Shown: piece after piece, positions 62,907 to 64,000 of the stretch | Layout of the letters: each line of letters starts with the position of its first letter | Numbering within the stretch: the first letter of the stretch is position 1 | Source of the DNA: Pulveribacter suum | GTDB taxonomy: Bacteria; Pseudomonadota; Gammaproteobacteria; Burkholderiales; Burkholderiaceae_C | Reading direction: 5' to 3' | DNA: 64,000 nt | Assembly: GCF_003013695.1 (NCBI RefSeq) | Contig: NZ_CP027792.1 | Location: 702,501-766,500, forward strand | Notes under the pieces: model-generated | Database searches by the model: none | Told to the model about the DNA's origin: nothing | What the model saw: the letters and a program-made list of their open reading frames with translations, nothing else | Translations under genes and position numbers: made by a program

Positions 62907-64000
62907 ATGCGCCAGCTGCTGCCGCACTCGCTGACCACCCGCATCGCCGCGCTGGTACTGGTCTTCCTGCTGGCCGGCATGTGGTCGCTCGCCTGGTATG
63001 CCGACCGCCAGTTGCGCCAGGACATGCGCGAGCAGCTGCAGGCGCAGCAGCAGTCGGTGGCGCTGCTGCTGGGCCGCGAGCTCGAGCGCACCCTGCACGA
63101 GCGCGCCAGCGCCCTGCAAGGTGTCGCACGTGGTCTGCCGGTGCCGGTGCAGGACCACGCCTCCACCCTGCAGGCCCTGCTGCCGCGCTTGACGGTGCTG
63201 CAGCAGATGTTCGGCGGCGGCTTCTACGTGACGGATGCCCAGGGAATGGCCATGGCCTCGCATCCGCTGCAGCTGGGCCCGCAGCGGCGCGGCTATGCGG
63301 CCAGCCGCTTCATCCGCGAGGCACTGGCCGGACAGACCGTGATTGGCGACCCCATGCCCGGGCTGGCGGCGAACATGCCCATCGTGGTCATCGCCACCCC
63401 GGTGCCGGGGCCGGGCGGCGCGCCGGCGGGCGTGCTGGCCGGCGTGGTCAGGCTGCGCGATGCGGGCCTGCTGCAGCCGCTGCCCGCGGCCGAGGGCCAG
63501 GTGGCCAGCGACTACCTGGTCATCGACCGGCGCACCCGCACCGTCGTCGCCGCCAGTGCCGAGCAGCGCGTGCTGCAGGCGCTGCCGGCCGCCGGACAGG
63601 ACGCCGTGCTGGACCGCCTGCTGGCCGGCGGCGACGGCAGCGTCATCCACCCGCAGCCCGAGCAGGCCCGGCTGGCCTCGGTGCACCACCTGACGGCCGT
63701 GCCCTGGCTGGTGGTGGTCTCGCAGCCGCTGGCGCCGCTGCTGGCGCCCCTGGACGAAGTGCGCCAGCGCATCGTGCTGGCGGCGCTGGGGCTCACGCTG
63801 CTGGCCGCTGGCGGGTTGTGGTGGATGCTGCGCCGCGCCCTGGCGCCGCTGCAGCAGATGGGCCACCGCCTGGCCGCCATGGCCGAGGACGGCGCGCCGC
63901 TGCAGCCCCTGGCGCCGCAGCCCATGCGCGAGCTGGCGCAGCTGGTGCGCGGCTGCAACCACCTGCTGGCCGAGCTGGACCAGCGCCAGCGCGCCCTGGG
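62907..64000 (+). CDS. Membrane sensor protein with dCache-like periplasmic domain and HAMP, truncated by the window end
   Basis: From ATG 62907 the frame stays open to the window end, giving at least 364 residues. It starts [20 protein letters not shown] with a membrane segment at about 12-30, a periplasmic stretch of about 255 residues with an [19 protein letters not shown] and [20 protein letters not shown] pattern like cache sensor domains, a second membrane segment near 289-308 and a HAMP-like [20 protein letters not shown] region. The output domain lies beyond the window, so it could be a histidine kinase, diguanylate cyclase or chemoreceptor. The 182-base spacer before it probably contains its promoter and that of ttcA. 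Confidence 0.8.
   Translation, partial: MRQLLPHSLTTRIAALVLVFLLAGMWSLAWYADRQLRQDMREQLQAQQQSVALLLGRELERTLHERASALQGVARGLPVPVQDHASTLQALLPRLTVLQQMFGGGFYVTDAQGMAMASHPLQLGPQRRGYAASRFIREALAGQTVIGDPMPGLAANMPIVVIATPVPGPGGAPAGVLAGVVRLRDAGLLQPLPAAEGQVASDYLVIDRRTRTVVAASAEQRVLQALPAAGQDAVLDRLLAGGDGSVIHPQPEQARLASVHHLTAVPWLVVVSQPLAPLLAPLDEVRQRIVLAALGLTLLAAGGLWWMLRRALAPLQQMGHRLAAMAEDGAPLQPLAPQPMRELAQLVRGCNHLLAELDQRQRAL

Overview
The window is a high-GC chromosomal segment of a betaproteobacterium, most probably a member of the Comamonadaceae (Acidovorax / Alicycliphilus / Melaminivora-like). This rests on the character of the ribosomal and RNA polymerase proteins, a PhaM-type polyhydroxybutyrate granule protein, a glycine riboswitch in front of a dadA-like gene, and a dispersed 17-bp element (CAAGCGCCAGCAGCTAT and variants) that I recall from this family. 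No sequence search was run. I see no plasmid, phage, insertion sequence or CRISPR signature; most of the window is core genome.

Layout. 1-2220 is the 3' end of an rRNA operon (23S, 5S, terminator), followed by a small remnant of a pseudouridine synthase gene. 2566-16601 is the transcription/translation block: tRNA-Tyr, tRNA-Gly, tRNA-Thr, tuf, tRNA-Trp, secE, nusG, rplK, rplA, rplJ, rplL, rpoB, rpoC, closed by a strong terminator. 16679-20956 holds a LemA-like gene, a DUF4390 gene and an NtrY-like kinase with a short NtrX-like regulator. tRNA-Phe and two back-to-back terminators separate this from a minus-strand block (21230-27738) with a cytochrome c and a complete tripartite RND efflux pump, controlled by a divergent TetR/AcrR-type repressor over a perfect palindrome.

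28576-34020 is a mosaic of single genes: tRNA-Arg, a tyrosine-phosphatase-like protein, an HU-family protein with a Lys/Ala-rich tail, phaM, a dadA-like oxidoreductase behind a tandem glycine riboswitch, a YXWGXW-repeat protein and an XRE regulator. 34116-39857 carries an MFS-acyltransferase fusion and a run of small exported or membrane proteins (YiaA/B, a hypothetical, DUF2145, a zinc-ribbon protein, RcnB-like), partly translationally coupled. 39870-56396 holds housekeeping and envelope genes: GST, tgt, usp, pldA, rep, an AEC transporter, asparaginase, priA, hemE, an L,D-transpeptidase, dsbD and an ankyrin protein.

The last part (56517-64000) has a copper-handling pair (DUF2946 plus a YcnI-PCuAC fusion), a MATE transporter, a creatininase-family amidohydrolase, a histidine phosphatase, a DUF4136 lipoprotein, ttcA and the 5' part of a membrane sensor cut by the window edge.

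The signals I consider most worth following are the strand-biased dispersed repeat (including two in-frame copies inside dsbD and one directly before rpoC), the array of hairpins in the rplL-rpoB and rpoB-rpoC spacers, the riboswitch-dadA arrangement, and the DnaA-box-bearing spacer between priA and hemE. I did not find a convincing wholly new multi-gene system.
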